A DNA stretch of 54,798 nucleotides, taken from CAZMGV01 sp964621525 [NCBI: uncultured bacterium]. Lineage in GTDB: Bacteria > JAGRBM01. Position 1 is the stretch's first letter; every line of letters begins with the position of its first letter. The position numbers and the translations under genes are program-made. The DNA is taken from positions 1 through 54,798 of the forward strand of contig CAZUMS010000026.1 of the NCBI GenBank assembly GCA_964621525.1, written 5' to 3'. Shown here piece after piece: positions 25,330 to 33,873 of this stretch. The notes beneath the pieces are model-generated. The model made no database searches, was not told the origin of the DNA, and was given only the letters and a program-made list of their open reading frames with translations.

Positions 25330-25393
25330 GCTCCCAGAACCTCCGGCTGATGGTACCCGGGAAACCTAACCGATCCTGAAGAAGTTAAAAGAG

Positions 25394-25951
25394 TCAGCGG
25401 CCGCAATGCGGCGGCAGCGTCAGGAACCCGAACAGAGACCGGAAAAAGGCGGCAGCTTCGGGATCGCACCGGGTGGAACTGAGCACATGAGGCCCAAAGG
25501 CTCCGCCTCCAGCCGCATACTGGAATCCCACCGCAGCTCCACCCACGGCGACAGTACCGATCGCCAGACCACCGAATGACCAGCCGATACCGGCAGCCAG
25601 GCCGCCGACCGCCGCCAGCAGCCCGATTGACAGGCCGCCGAACGAAACCAGACCCAGGGAGGCGCCGCCCACCGTGAACACACCGAGCGCGATATTGCCC
25701 ACGGCGATAATCCCTTTAGCGATTCGGGGCCGCATCGTGGAAGGGTCAACGCCGGTGCAGACATGAACCAGCGGCCAGCCGCCGACTTCCGCCTTGCTCC
25801 GGTACTCATAGCCGAAAATCGCCTGGCTGCTGCCGCAGGAGGCACAGACAAGACGCGGGGTCTCGCGCAGCACGCACTGCCGGCAGACCGCCTTGCCGCA
25901 GATTGCGCAGATGCCCACGCCTTCGCGCTCACTGTGAACAAAACACTTCAT
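25394..25951 (-). CDS. Zinc-binding protein with Gly-rich membrane domain
   Basis: This 185-residue protein begins with a B-box-like zinc motif: MKCFVHSEREGVGICAICGK followed by AVCRQCV and a C-x2-C pair (VCASCG). After a linker it has a strikingly Gly/Ala-rich hydrophobic region (about 95-160) with repeated pseudo-helices such as AIGTVAVGGAAVGFQYAAGG, probably several short membrane-embedded segments. Similar proteins are found in diverse bacteria but have no known role. ATG 25951 has GGAG 8 nt upstream, and the zinc motif begins at residue 3. The frame extends further upstream without conserved sequence. Confidence 0.68.
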   Translation of the reverse strand: MKCFVHSEREGVGICAICGKAVCRQCVLRETPRLVCASCGSSQAIFGYEYRSKAEVGGWPLVHVCTGVDPSTMRPRIAKGIIAVGNIALGVFTVGGASLGLVSFGGLSIGLLAAVGGLAAGIGWSFGGLAIGTVAVGGAAVGFQYAAGGGAFGPHVLSSTRCDPEAAAFFRSLFGFLTLPPHCGR

Positions 25952-26034
25952 CGCGCAGTCTCCAGTGGCCCAATGATACACCATCCAGGACCCGAATATG
26001 ATCCCGGAACGGGCGTAATCCACCGCAAAGCCAC

Positions 26035-26823
26035 TTAGCGGGTAGTCTGAACGGCCAGTTCTTCGGGAATTTCCCGGTCCAGCAGGAGGTGCCGCGCCAG
26101 GACGGCGGGATCTTCCGGCAGGCGGGTGCAATACTCAACGAAATTTGTGAGCCCCGAGAACGTCCGCTCGGCTCTCCAGAACGCAGGAGACGGTATCTTA
26201 AAGAAATCGTCGGTCATCAGACGGCCCTTCGACGGATCTTTCCGGAACTCCTGGAACATCTCCCAGAGACGCGGGTAGTACGCCGGGTCTTCGATGGTGG
26301 CCTTCAGCGTGTTCAGCCTCGGGTGAGTGCCGTCCAGCACCGCCTTCAGCTGCCGCTCCAGCTCGTCCATCCCGTCAGGGAACATATAGAGGAGCTGGAA
26401 GTCATAAATGGCGTCGTGGTGAACCACCTGGAGCAGGTGGCCGATGATGGTGTCCCGTTCCGACAGGAAGCCGGTCGGGTCCAGCATGGAAACAGGATCG
26501 TCCAGCCACCTCAGTACCTGATGGAACCAGAAGTTGACCCGTTTCTGCCGGTAGAGGGCACGGGCGCTCGGCACGAGGAAGTAACGGAAGGAATCGAACG
26601 TGCCGGCCGCGATCTGCACCGGCGAGGGAACTGCCCAGATGATTCCTGCGTCCTTGAGCGCCTGGAACCGGCGCCGGATTTCCGCCTGGTTCGTCCAGCT
26701 CTCCAGCGTCTTCCGTGCACGGTCCAGCTTGGATTGAACGTCCTGCGGCGTTCCGATGGCCGTCATCACCAGCCGGAGCGGCGGGGTCTGCTGGCGGTAT
26801 GATTTTTCGCCGGATTCCTGCAT
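26035..26823 (-). CDS. Hypothetical protein, probably last gene of the glp operon
   Basis: I do not recognise this 262-residue protein. It is soluble, rich in aromatic and charged residues, and mostly helical by eye. Notable segments are VNFWFHQVLRWLDDP, IGHLLQVVHHDAIYDFQLLYMF and ERTFSGLTNFVEYCTRLPED. There is no signal peptide or membrane helix. It lies 23 nt downstream of the skp-like gene on the same strand, so it may be the last gene of the long operon that begins at glpA. The ATG has GGAG 12 nt upstream. Confidence 0.65.
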   Translation of the reverse strand: MQESGEKSYRQQTPPLRLVMTAIGTPQDVQSKLDRARKTLESWTNQAEIRRRFQALKDAGIIWAVPSPVQIAAGTFDSFRYFLVPSARALYRQKRVNFWFHQVLRWLDDPVSMLDPTGFLSERDTIIGHLLQVVHHDAIYDFQLLYMFPDGMDELERQLKAVLDGTHPRLNTLKATIEDPAYYPRLWEMFQEFRKDPSKGRLMTDDFFKIPSPAFWRAERTFSGLTNFVEYCTRLPEDPAVLARHLLLDREIPEELAVQTTR

Positions 26824-26846
26824 GGCAGGATTATACTCCGTACGAA

Positions 26847-27350
26847 CTACTTGTCGAAGCGCTTCTGGAGCTCATCCGTGATATCCAGAGCCGAAGCCGC
26901 ATAGATGACATTGATCGAGCTCTTCTCGAACACGACATCGATGTTCTTCTCTTTGGCGATCTGGCTCGTCAGGTCTTTCAGCTTCGTCACGACTTCCGAG
27001 GAAAGCTGCTCGTCCTTGCGTTTGATCTCTTCTTCGTAGTCCGACATCTTGCGCTCGATCTGGCGCTGGCGGTCGCGAAGCTGGTCTTCCTTCTCGCTGA
27101 TCTGGGCGGGCGTCATCACGAGCCGCTTCTGGCGGAACTCGTCCATGTCTTTCTCGAAATCCTGCTGCAGCTTCATCAGCGCTTCCTTGCGGCGCGCCAC
27201 CTCGTCCTCGATGGTCTGCCGGTGGGCCTTCCCCTTCTTGGAGCTGTTGATGACCTTGTAGAAATCCACGATGGCGAAAGTGCTTGCGCGGACGGGCGAT
27301 ACCCCAGCCAGAAGGGCGAAGGCGAAAACGGCGAAAAGTGTCTTTTTCAT
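26847..27350 (-). CDS. skp: OmpH/Skp family periplasmic chaperone
   Basis: A 167-residue protein with a signal peptide (MKKTLFAVFAFALLAGVSPV, cleaved after about residue 22). A short strand (FAIVDFYKVINSS) follows, then two long, highly charged helices (about 40-135) and a final strand (DVVFEKSSINVIYA), the standard OmpH/Skp jellyfish fold. These trimers hold unfolded outer-membrane proteins in the periplasm. The usual neighbours bamA and lpxD are absent. Instead it follows a lipid kinase gene by 8 nt, which ties envelope assembly to lipid supply. AGGAAG lies just before the ATG. Confidence 0.88.
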   Translation of the reverse strand: MKKTLFAVFAFALLAGVSPVRASTFAIVDFYKVINSSKKGKAHRQTIEDEVARRKEALMKLQQDFEKDMDEFRQKRLVMTPAQISEKEDQLRDRQRQIERKMSDYEEEIKRKDEQLSSEVVTKLKDLTSQIAKEKNIDVVFEKSSINVIYAASALDITDELQKRFDK

Positions 27351-27358
27351 GGGTCTTC

Positions 27359-28291
27359 CTAAAATCCCTTGAGCCTCAGGGCGCCGGGAATGATCTCGAA
27401 CGTCGCGGCGGTCTCGCCCGCAAGTTCTCCGTCGATATCGATGAGAACCCGCTCGGGGGACGAAACCTTCACGGTCCGGCCGCGGTAACTCTTAACTTTC
27501 GGGAGCGTACCGGCAAGCCCTTTGTAGACCAGCTGGCCCATTTTCGCCGCCTCCAGGATGGACAGGTCCCCTGCCGTGACGACCTCGAAAAGGCCGTCGT
27601 CCAGCCGGGCCTCGGGGGCGATCCGCATCCCGGCGCCAAAGCAGCGGCCGTTCGCCACGGCCACCATGTAAAACCGTTCGCTCTCGGCCACCGTTTTTCC
27701 GTCGATCTCGATCCGCATGGGCTGGTTCCGGTAGGCGAGACTCCCCCGCAGGCTGCCAAGCAGGAAACTGGCCTTTCCGCCGAACGCCTTGGTGGTGTGG
27801 TTAACCTTGTCAACGATGACGCCGCCAACGCCGAGATCGGCGATGTTGATGAAATAACGCTCGGACGGCGCTCCGGTTACGGGGACGATCCGGGCGAGTC
27901 CGGCATCCACGGGGCGGGCGTCCCGCCCCTTCAGCTTCCGGGCCGCCTCTGCCGCATCCTTGGGAAAATCGTAGGTCTTGATGAAGTCGCAGCCCGTTCC
28001 CCGGGACAGGACACCCAGGACCATATCCCGGTTCAGCGGACGGCCGTTCTCGAAAAATCCGTTCACGACCTCGTTCAGTGTACCGTCGCCCCCCACGGCG
28101 AGGATCATCTCCGCCCCTGCCCGGATCGCATCACGGGTCAGGCCGATGGCGTGAAGGGGGCGTTCCGTCGTCCGGATATCGATGGGACCCAGTTCGCGCT
28201 CCAGCGCCCGGCGGATCTCCGGCCACTGGCCGCCCGTGCGCCCGTTGGCGCTCCGGGGATTCACGATGGCCGTGGTCCGGAAATTCTCCAC
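27359..28291 (-). CDS. Diacylglycerol/lipid kinase family protein (YegS/DgkB-type)
   Basis: A 310-residue member of the diacylglycerol-kinase catalytic domain family. It has AIVNPRSANGRTGGQW at the start, the ATP-binding signature LAVGGDGTLNEVVNGF (about 63-78), and the second-domain segments FINIADLGVGG and DGLFEVV. Such enzymes phosphorylate diacylglycerol, undecaprenol or other lipids at the membrane. The start is GTG at 28291, two bases after the stop of the upstream Fe-S gene, with GAGG 7 nt before it. The frame is open about 31 codons further upstream but overlaps that gene. Its place behind glpAB and the alkyl-DHAP-synthase-like genes suggests a glycerolipid substrate. Confidence 0.87.
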   Translation of the reverse strand: MENFRTTAIVNPRSANGRTGGQWPEIRRALERELGPIDIRTTERPLHAIGLTRDAIRAGAEMILAVGGDGTLNEVVNGFFENGRPLNRDMVLGVLSRGTGCDFIKTYDFPKDAAEAARKLKGRDARPVDAGLARIVPVTGAPSERYFINIADLGVGGVIVDKVNHTTKAFGGKASFLLGSLRGSLAYRNQPMRIEIDGKTVAESERFYMVAVANGRCFGAGMRIAPEARLDDGLFEVVTAGDLSILEAAKMGQLVYKGLAGTLPKVKSYRGRTVKVSSPERVLIDIDGELAGETAATFEIIPGALRLKGF

Positions 28292-28293
28292 GA

Positions 28294-29403
28294 TCAGGCC
28301 TCGACCCCCAGCGAGTGGGCCAGCACATCGATGGCGTCGATCACCTGAACACCGGGGGCCCCGGTCTGCAGATGTCCGCCGCACAAGGGCGATGCGGTCA
28401 CCACCTTACGGGCGCCGGTATCGTAAAGGTCTTCGAGCCGTTTTTTCGCCATCTTCTTCGCGTCCGTGGGGAATATCCGGTGGTAAGAACTTCCCGCCCC
28501 GCAGCAGGAGGTGTCCGTCCCGGTCCAGGCCGGTTCGCGGAGCACGGCACCGCATTTTTTCAGAAGATCGCGAAGCTTCGCCGACGCGCCGATTCCCCTT
28601 GCCGCTTCGCAGGGATCATGGAGCACGAGGGGTTCCGGATAAGCACGCAGGTCCTTCCCCTGAAGCCGTGCTTCGATCCAGTCCACCCACCAGACAACCT
28701 TGGGTATCAGCCGGAGGCCGAGCCTCGGATAGATATTCTGGAAGGCAGATGCGTCTTCGGGAGAGACGGTGACAACCGTATCGAAGGGCTGGAGCTGGGC
28801 CACCACATCAGAGGCATGGGCCCTGAACGACTCCCGGTCGCCGGCATGATAGAGCGCGGTTCCGGAATCGAGCCGTCCCGAAGCAACGATCGCCACACCG
28901 TCCGCGCCCGTCTTGTCCAGAATCCCGATGAACCGCCGGATGCGGTCACCGCCGCCCGCAAGGAGATCGCCGCCCAGCCAGATGGCCGTACGGGCACCCG
29001 GACTCCGGTATTTCTCCGGCACAACGCCCTGCGCGACCGGTTCCAGAGGCGTTTCAAACGGACTTCCCGCAGTCTTCACCTGAGCGGCCAGCTTCACCGC
29101 CGCCGGAAGCGTCCGGTTCAGGGCAAACAGGTCGGCACGAGCCGCTTCCAGAACGGGGCCTACATAAATGTCATGATCGCAGTATTCGTTGCAGTGGGCA
29201 CAGGCCGTGCATTTGAAGAACGCCGTCGCCAGTTCCGGGTCCGCCTCGACCGTCCCCTGACGAAGCAGGTAGGCGAGCGTCATCTTCGCCGTCGGCGTAT
29301 AGGTCTCCCGGGCGTCCGTCTCGGCCACCGGGCACGCGAACCGGCACATCTTCGGGCAGTAGGTGCAGTAGTCGATTTCCCGCCGGTATGATTCGATCAG
29401 CAC
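28294..29403 (-). CDS. GlpC-like (Fe-S)-binding protein with CCG domain
   Basis: A 369-residue protein. Two N-terminal 4Fe-4S motifs are visible: C-x2-C-x3-C-x3-CP (CTYCPKMCRFACP, residues ~13-25) and C-x2-C-x2-C-x3-C (CTACAHCNEYC, about 65-75). The C-terminus has at least one CCG-type cysteine-rich domain (HDPCEAARG, then TSCCGAGSS and SPLCGGH). This architecture is shared by GlpC, the membrane-linked subunit of anaerobic glycerol-3-phosphate dehydrogenase, and by glycolate/lactate oxidase Fe-S subunits. With glpA and glpB in the same operon, a GlpC role is likely; it could also take electrons from the two flavoproteins upstream. GTG start with AGGAAGGA 9 nt upstream. Confidence 0.85.
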   Translation of the reverse strand: MLIESYRREIDYCTYCPKMCRFACPVAETDARETYTPTAKMTLAYLLRQGTVEADPELATAFFKCTACAHCNEYCDHDIYVGPVLEAARADLFALNRTLPAAVKLAAQVKTAGSPFETPLEPVAQGVVPEKYRSPGARTAIWLGGDLLAGGGDRIRRFIGILDKTGADGVAIVASGRLDSGTALYHAGDRESFRAHASDVVAQLQPFDTVVTVSPEDASAFQNIYPRLGLRLIPKVVWWVDWIEARLQGKDLRAYPEPLVLHDPCEAARGIGASAKLRDLLKKCGAVLREPAWTGTDTSCCGAGSSYHRIFPTDAKKMAKKRLEDLYDTGARKVVTASPLCGGHLQTGAPGVQVIDAIDVLAHSLGVEA

Positions 29404-29427
29404 AGATTCAGTTCCTTCCTGCCGGTG

Positions 29428-30852
29428 TCAGAGTCCCAGTTTCCCGGGGTTCAGGATTCCGGCCGGATCGACCGCCCGCTTCATCCCCCGGAAAATCTCC
29501 TGAAACGGGCCGTTCTGCTCCCGGAGTGCGGCCGCCTTGAGAGAGCCCACGCCATGATGATGCGACACGGTCCCGCCGTTTTCGCGAACCGCCTGGAGCA
29601 GGTCATCCCAGATCCGGCGGTAAAATTTCAGTTCGTCTTCGGTCCCGGCATTTCCCATGAACGAGAAATACAGGCACGCCCCCTCGACATATGCGTGCGA
29701 CAGATGGCACAGAATCATCACCCGGGAACCCGCAGCCGCCTTCACGGCGGCGTATAGCGCCGGCACCTGCCTCCAGAACGCCGCAACCTCCATGGTGTCC
29801 AGAACCATTCCCGGATTCGGGAGAACCCGGCTCAGGTTGTAGTTCACGGCATACCGGCGGCCGAGCCAGTGCTCGACCGGTCCGGCACCGAGGTCCGTTC
29901 CCACGGCGCCTGCCACCGCGTCGATTTCCTCAAGCTCGGCATCGACGAGTTCGGTCTCGCCCTCGACCTGAAGGAGCAGCAGCGCCCCCTTCCCGAAATT
30001 CTGCTTGAGGTGCTGGGCCTGAAGTGCCGTGTCGGCCTCGTCGTAAAGCCGGACGAGCGAAGGGCGGCAATCCCGCTGGAGAATGTCCCGGATGGCCCTC
30101 TGGCCGCTGACGAAATCCCGGCACAGAAAGGCGCGCGAAGCCTTGCGGAACGGTAACGGCCAGACTTCCAGCGTCGCCGCCGTGATGACGGCGAGCGTAC
30201 CCTCGCTCCCGATCAGGATTTGCCGGAGGTCGGGACCCGCCGCCGACCGGGGGACCGTGACCGTGCGGAACGGATCGCCGTTCGCCAGGACGCCTTCAAG
30301 GCCCACCACCATGTCCTCGATCTTCCCGTATTTCGTGGAGAGCTGGCCGGCCGACCGGGCGGCAATCCAGCCGCCCACCGTGCTGCAGTATATCGACGAC
30401 GGGTAGTGGCCCATCGTGTAGCCCTGCCGGTTCAGCGTGCGCTCGAAGATCTCACCGTTCGCGCCCGCCTCGGCATTGACCGTGTTCGACACCTTGCGGA
30501 CCGGCGAGATTTTCGACAGCCGCTTCGTGTCGAGAACGATCCCCCCGCCGGACGGCACAGCACCGCCGCAGACGCCAGAGCCGCCGCCGTAAGTCGTCAC
30601 CGGAATTCCTTCCTGCTGGGCGAGGCGGAGGACGGCGGAAATCTCCTCGGTGTTCGAGGCAAACACGATGGCATCGGGTAGCGGCGGGAGGCGGCCCTTT
30701 CGGAGACCGATCATCCCCCCGGGCATGCAGTCGCGCCCGTAGATCAGCCGGTCGGAGGTCTCCGCGGAATAGTGCCCGTCGTTCTCCGGAAACAGTTCCC
30801 GGAGGGCGGCAAGGACGGTACCCGACGGCGCGGGAAGTTCAGGCCGCCCCAT
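29428..30852 (-). CDS. FAD-binding alkyl-DHAP synthase-family protein, copy 2
   Basis: A 474-residue flavoprotein of the FAD-linked oxidase fold. The FAD-binding stretch is VTTYGGGSGVCGGAVPSGG. The block HYPSSIYCSTVGGW, then SAGQLSTKYGKIEDMVV, parallels alkyl-dihydroxyacetonephosphate synthase (AGPS: HEPDSLEFSTVGGW). The C-terminal SHHHGVG is the AGPS active-site histidine run. AGPS swaps the acyl chain of acyl-DHAP for a fatty alcohol, the first ether-bond step. The ATG at 30852 has an excellent GGAGGAGG site and overlaps the previous gene by 14 nt. It is paralogous to that gene. A glycolate- or lactate-oxidase-like activity is the main alternative. Confidence 0.82.
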   Translation of the reverse strand: MGRPELPAPSGTVLAALRELFPENDGHYSAETSDRLIYGRDCMPGGMIGLRKGRLPPLPDAIVFASNTEEISAVLRLAQQEGIPVTTYGGGSGVCGGAVPSGGGIVLDTKRLSKISPVRKVSNTVNAEAGANGEIFERTLNRQGYTMGHYPSSIYCSTVGGWIAARSAGQLSTKYGKIEDMVVGLEGVLANGDPFRTVTVPRSAAGPDLRQILIGSEGTLAVITAATLEVWPLPFRKASRAFLCRDFVSGQRAIRDILQRDCRPSLVRLYDEADTALQAQHLKQNFGKGALLLLQVEGETELVDAELEEIDAVAGAVGTDLGAGPVEHWLGRRYAVNYNLSRVLPNPGMVLDTMEVAAFWRQVPALYAAVKAAAGSRVMILCHLSHAYVEGACLYFSFMGNAGTEDELKFYRRIWDDLLQAVRENGGTVSHHHGVGSLKAAALREQNGPFQEIFRGMKRAVDPAGILNPGKLGL

Positions 30853-32533
30853 GAACGTCCTCCTCCCGGTCCGGTCCGTTCTGGTTCTCTCCAAATCCCA
30901 GCTTGCCGGGGTTCATGAGCCCTTTGGGGTCGAGCGTCAGCTTCGCGCCGTCCAGCAGCCGGACGAGCGGCCCCATCTCGTCGCGCATGGCATCGGCCTT
31001 GAGAATGCCGACCCCGTGATGATGGGTGCAGGTCCCACCCGCCCGGTGGCAGGCGTCGAATGCCTTTCGCCATGCCTGCCCGTAACGCGCCCGGCAGTCT
31101 TCCAGGTCGAACCCGCCGCCCATGAACGTGAAGTAGATCGACCCTCCCGTCCGGTAGGCATGGGAGAAATGGGCCATCACGATCGCCTCGCGGCCAAGCG
31201 CTTCCTTCACCCGCAGATAGAGACCGAACAGGTGGTCCCAGTCGGCGGCGACCTCCATCGTGTCCACCCAGGCAAAATTGTCGAACACGACCGACATCCG
31301 GTAACTGACGGCGTACCGCTTCTCGAACCAGTGGCGCGCGGGAGCATCGCCGAGATCCCTTCCGCCGAACTCAGCCGCCACGCGGAGGGCGATTTCATGC
31401 TCGGCGCGGGTACGCGCCGTGCGGCCTTCGAACATGTTGATGAACAGGCACTGCTTCGGGATGAAGCCCGTGAGCCGGTTGAGCAGCGACGGCAGCGAGA
31501 GTCCCATGCCGACGAGCGTCCGGAGCGGCGACGGATATTCGACCCGGGCGAGCTTCAGCACCGACATGAACAGGCTGTCCCTCGACATGCTCTCGGAATC
31601 GCCGTGCAGCTCCTCTCCGCCTTTTCGTTCGGAACCCCGGAGCGCGATGGCGCTGTCCAGTTCGTCGTACAGCCGGGCGACGGCGGGACGGACGCCCTTC
31701 TGCATCATCACCCGCATGGCGTTGAGGCCGCTCGCGAGGTCCGGGAACCGGTAGGCCTGGAATATCCGGTGTTCGGGAAGCGGATGCACCCGGAGCTTCG
31801 CCGCCGTGATGTAACCGAGCGTTCCTTCAGAACCCGCGAACAGATGGTTCCAGTCCGGGCCCGTGGCGGATTTCGGCACAGCCGGAGTGTGCGCCTCCCG
31901 CCCGTCAGGCAGCACGAGGTCGAGGCCCGTCATCATGTCCTCGATCTTCCCGTAGCGGGAGCTGAACTGGCCGGCCGAGCGGGCGGCAACCCAGCCGCCA
32001 ACGGTGCTGCAATAGATGGACGAGGGGAAATGCCCGAGCGTATATCCCTGATGGTTCAGCCAGCGTTCGAGCCGCTCGCCGTTCATCCCCGCCTCTACAT
32101 GGACAATCTGGCTTTCGCGGTCCAGACCGATCACCCGGCTGAGACCCTTCATATCTACACTCAGGCTGCCTTCGAGCGGTACTGCACCGCCGCAGACGCC
32201 CGATCCGCCGGCATAAGGTGTGAGTTTGACTCCGCCCGCGTAGGCGGTTTCGGCGAGCTTCTGGAGCTTTTTGACCGAATCCACGCGGATCACGGCATCG
32301 GGCAGCATCCCCGGCTCTCCGTCCCGGGTACCCATCGTAAGGAACGGCCAGCAGTCGCGGGCCACGGCCAGCCGGTCCGGGAGCGCCGTCGAGACGCTCA
32401 TGGGCCCCGCACCCTTGCGGGCAACGGAGATCGCTTTGGGTTCTCCGGGCTTTCGTGGACGGTGGGGCTGCACAGGCCGCTTCGTCTTCGCCTGTTTCGG
32501 GGCGCCGCCGGGCGTGTTTTCCGGATTTTTCAT
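30839..32533 (-). CDS. FAD-binding alkyl-DHAP synthase-family protein, copy 1
   Basis: A 564-residue flavoprotein with the same block order as its downstream neighbour: TPYAGGSGVCGGAVPLEG, HFPSSIYCSTVGGWVAARSA, SGRYGKIEDM-like SSRYGKIEDMMTG, AGSEGTLGYITAA and THHHGVGILKADAMRDE. The histidine run and overall length fit alkyl-dihydroxyacetonephosphate synthase better than GlcD. It differs from copy 2 by a basic Pro-rich N-terminal extension (about 45 residues) and an insertion near residues 290-360. Its ATG overlaps the TGA of glpB (ATGA), so it is translationally coupled to a glycerol-3-phosphate dehydrogenase subunit. The product of that enzyme, DHAP, is the precursor of the AGPS substrate. 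Substrate is inferred. Confidence 0.82.
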   Translation of the reverse strand: MKNPENTPGGAPKQAKTKRPVQPHRPRKPGEPKAISVARKGAGPMSVSTALPDRLAVARDCWPFLTMGTRDGEPGMLPDAVIRVDSVKKLQKLAETAYAGGVKLTPYAGGSGVCGGAVPLEGSLSVDMKGLSRVIGLDRESQIVHVEAGMNGERLERWLNHQGYTLGHFPSSIYCSTVGGWVAARSAGQFSSRYGKIEDMMTGLDLVLPDGREAHTPAVPKSATGPDWNHLFAGSEGTLGYITAAKLRVHPLPEHRIFQAYRFPDLASGLNAMRVMMQKGVRPAVARLYDELDSAIALRGSERKGGEELHGDSESMSRDSLFMSVLKLARVEYPSPLRTLVGMGLSLPSLLNRLTGFIPKQCLFINMFEGRTARTRAEHEIALRVAAEFGGRDLGDAPARHWFEKRYAVSYRMSVVFDNFAWVDTMEVAADWDHLFGLYLRVKEALGREAIVMAHFSHAYRTGGSIYFTFMGGGFDLEDCRARYGQAWRKAFDACHRAGGTCTHHHGVGILKADAMRDEMGPLVRLLDGAKLTLDPKGLMNPGKLGFGENQNGPDREEDVHGAA

Positions 32534-33873
32534 TTGCCGCCGCCCCGGAGCTGCTCGCCGGCCAGATACCCGGTGATGAGCGCGGCACCGAGCCCCGTAC
32601 CGCCCCGGACGTAGTCATAACCCGCGAGCACGTTACCGCAGGCCAAAAGGTTCGAAAATACCGGCCCGCCGCCGGCATCGAGCGGGCGAAGGTTCCGGTC
32701 CGTGAGAAGCCCCGCCCGCATGGCCGGGTGCGGTCCAGCCGGATCGCGGCTGAACAGTTCGTCCGCCTGGCGCCCAAGGGCCTCGCGGCCATCCAGAAAA
32801 ACCGGCAGACCGAACACGGTCTCCTTCAGCACCTTTTCCCGGGTCATGCCGCCGCCTGTGAACTTTCCCGTGGACACCACGAACCGTCCTGCGGGAATAC
32901 CGGAAGTCCCACCGGTAGCGGCATCACGGAACTCCACCGATCGCACGGCGCCGCCTTCCGCCTTCGCACCGAGGATATCCCCCGCCCGGAGTTCCACGCC
33001 CGCTTCGCTGAGAGCCCGTTCAAGGGCATCCTGAAGCCTTGCGCCTGGTACGGAGGGCACGGAAGAGAGCGTTTCGGAGGCCCGTGCGCTCAACTTTTCG
33101 CCCGCACGCTTCACGAGCGCCTGCGGGTCGCGGTATCCGAACACCGGCGGAAAGAATATCTGGTCGTACGTATTCGAACCGGCGCCGATACGGACTTTCT
33201 CGATGAACCGGTCGAAGAAATCCGGATCGTCGAACAGCGTTGCGATGCCAAGGGGATTCGCGTTGAAACCCAGGGCTTCGGGCAGTTCGACATTGAATCC
33301 CCGGACGCGGGGCGGCGTGTGGGCCGCCATGACATGTGCATAGACGAGTGCCGCCCGCTCGCCGTCCCAGCCTGCGATGCCCCGGATGCCGCAGAACCCC
33401 ACCCGGCGGCGGCGGAGTCCGTCCATACCGAGGTGTTCGAGTGAGCCCTGGAGCAGCGCCGTCTGCTTGACCGTTCCCGCGTGGGTGACGCCGAGTTCCA
33501 CCGTGCGGCCGTCGCCGGCAAAGCGGATGCCGGTCATCTCCTCCAGCGCCTTGCGGGCGAGGGAGAAGAGTGTGAGCACGCGGCCCGCCCGCTGATTCTC
33601 CGGGCCGTCGCCCTCGGTGAGACGGGCGAAAAGGTGCGAGGGATTCCGGGCGATTTCGCCCGCGATCAGCGTTTCGAGGCTGATGGTCCTGGGGAGCGGA
33701 TCCTCGGGGGTGGCGGCAGGGTCCATTGCGAGGTCGATGGCACCGGACGAAACCGCCGTCGCCGCCTGCCCGCGCCGGAGCAGCGTCACCCGGAGGCCTG
33801 CCTTCGCCGCCATCCAGGCGGCGACCGAGCCCGAAAGCCCGCCGCCCAAAACGACAACCGCCGGATCAGCCAT
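32530..33873 (-). CDS. glpB: Anaerobic glycerol-3-phosphate dehydrogenase subunit B
   Basis: A 447-residue FAD/NAD-fold protein resembling GlpB. It has a dinucleotide motif VVLGGGLSGSVAAW (about 6-19), an early VSSGAIDLA segment, the central FFPPVFGY block and a C-terminal second FAD motif region (ACGNVLAGYDYVRGGTGLGA). In E. coli GlpB pairs with GlpA and helps pass electrons from glycerol-3-phosphate oxidation to GlpC and the quinone pool. The ATG at 33873 overlaps the end of glpA by 8 nt, and its stop overlaps the next gene by 4 nt. The frame extends 24 codons upstream inside glpA, without conserved sequence. Confidence 0.9.
   Translation of the reverse strand: MADPAVVVLGGGLSGSVAAWMAAKAGLRVTLLRRGQAATAVSSGAIDLAMDPAATPEDPLPRTISLETLIAGEIARNPSHLFARLTEGDGPENQRAGRVLTLFSLARKALEEMTGIRFAGDGRTVELGVTHAGTVKQTALLQGSLEHLGMDGLRRRRVGFCGIRGIAGWDGERAALVYAHVMAAHTPPRVRGFNVELPEALGFNANPLGIATLFDDPDFFDRFIEKVRIGAGSNTYDQIFFPPVFGYRDPQALVKRAGEKLSARASETLSSVPSVPGARLQDALERALSEAGVELRAGDILGAKAEGGAVRSVEFRDAATGGTSGIPAGRFVVSTGKFTGGGMTREKVLKETVFGLPVFLDGREALGRQADELFSRDPAGPHPAMRAGLLTDRNLRPLDAGGGPVFSNLLACGNVLAGYDYVRGGTGLGAALITGYLAGEQLRGGGK

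Noticed and set aside
29428-32533. GlcD/D-lactate dehydrogenase assignment for the two flavoproteins
   Set aside because: The STVGGW context and the HHHGVG run fit the alkyl-DHAP synthase branch better. I keep the oxidase role only as an alternative.
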